Shown piece after piece: positions 63,798 to 64,000 of a DNA stretch of 64,000 nt; within the stretch, counting starts at the first letter, position 1, and every line of letters begins with the position of its first letter. The position numbers and the translations under genes are program-made. The notes beneath the pieces are model-generated. The model worked only from the letters and a program-made list of their open reading frames with translations, was not told where the DNA came from and searched no databases. Origin of the DNA: Propioniciclava tarda (GTDB lineage: Bacteria > Actinomycetota > Actinomycetes > Propionibacteriales > Propionibacteriaceae); assembly GCF_900182665.1 (NCBI RefSeq), contig NZ_FXTL01000007.1, positions 1 through 64,000 of the forward strand, in the 5' to 3' direction.

Positions 63798-64000
63798 CGG
63801 CAGTCCTGTGGCTGCGCCGCGACCTGCGTCGCGGCGATCACCCGGCACTGTGCGCGGCGGCGTCCGAGGGGCCCGTGCTGCCGGTCTTCGTGATCGATCC
63901 GGCGTTCTGGGACGCCGCAGGTCCCGTCCGACGGGGCTGGCTGGCGGCGACGCTGCTGGCCACCAACGACGCCTACGGCGGGCGGCTGACGCTGCTGCGC
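63794..64000 (+). CDS. phr: deoxyribodipyrimidine photolyase, 5' part
   Basis: The gene runs off the window. The visible 69 residues start at GTG 63794 with TAVLWLRRDLRRGDHPALCAAASEGPVLPVFVIDPAFWD. RRGWLAATLLATNDAYGGRLTLL follows, the antenna-binding N-terminal alpha/beta domain of DNA photolyases/cryptochromes. It is coupled to panE by a 4-bp overlap. The neighbouring pabBC supply folate precursors, and a folate antenna is possible, but nothing here shows which chromophore it uses. Confidence 0.88.
   Translation, partial: MTAVLWLRRDLRRGDHPALCAAASEGPVLPVFVIDPAFWDAAGPVRRGWLAATLLATNDAYGGRLTLLR

Overview
The window is GC-rich (roughly 70%), densely packed chromosomal DNA from an actinomycete. 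It most likely comes from the Propionibacteriales/Propionibacteriaceae. This is inferred from the PurSQL-type purine genes, DUF3073, a DinB/mycothiol-type protein, class F-like sortases, abundant GTG starts and many genes that appear to be translated from leaderless mRNAs. No complete prophage, intact insertion sequence, CRISPR array or rRNA operon is visible. Three tRNA genes (Phe, Asp, Glu) lie at 55.7-56.6 kb.

Layout. 0.3-5.3 kb: a small PH-like protein, a winged-helix regulator with a Cys/His-rich C-terminus, a secreted-protein remnant, a sortase-like lipoprotein, and a quinol-type nitric oxide reductase behind a perfect 10-bp-arm palindrome. 5.3-7.6 kb: 5-oxoprolinase pxpA-pxpB-pxpC. 7.8-12.5 kb: DUF2891, an alpha/beta hydrolase with a spermidine-synthase-like protein, an EamA exporter and pyrE. 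12.5-23 kb: lemA, a DinB protein, DedA, a SpoU methyltransferase, class II aldolase, two paralogous 64-residue Cys4 proteins, an M20 amidohydrolase, murJ and an MFS transporter. 23-53.5 kb: a dispersed purine regulon (purA, purD, purB, purC, purS, purQ, purL, purF, purM). Between these genes lie a 2-oxoglutarate dioxygenase/class V aminotransferase pair, a MacB-like ABC exporter, tyrosine phenol-lyase with its YheO-like regulator, DDAH, a BadF-type kinase and several others. 53.5-64 kb: DUF3073, fructosamine kinase, the tRNAs, an SH3/NlpC-P60 wall hydrolase, a membrane-anchored GroEL-apical-domain protein, pabB-pabC-panE and the start of a photolyase.

Three features go beyond routine annotation. 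(1) The word GGACGCC/GGCGTCC recurs on both strands at a density far above base-composition expectation, and an inverted pair forms the tRNA terminator, as uptake sequences do in some competent bacteria. (2) A palindromic element of about 50 bp (arms beginning GTTAACAGCACG) occurs three times. One copy supplies the end of pxpA and the start of pxpB. (3) A second dispersed repeat (core CTTCGACAGGCTCAGCC) fills at least seven intergenic spaces and has expanded into a 33-bp tandem array next to a truncated rtcB.

The region is also littered with gene remnants: a sortase tail, a UrtC/LivM-like tail, an N12-methylase/helicase with deletion, frameshift and nonsense changes, a DUF559 piece, a KdpE tail, an NlpC/P60 tail, half of rtcB, and others. 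This points to ongoing decay of accessory genes between stable housekeeping genes. All functions are read from sequence motifs and memory of protein families; no database search was run.
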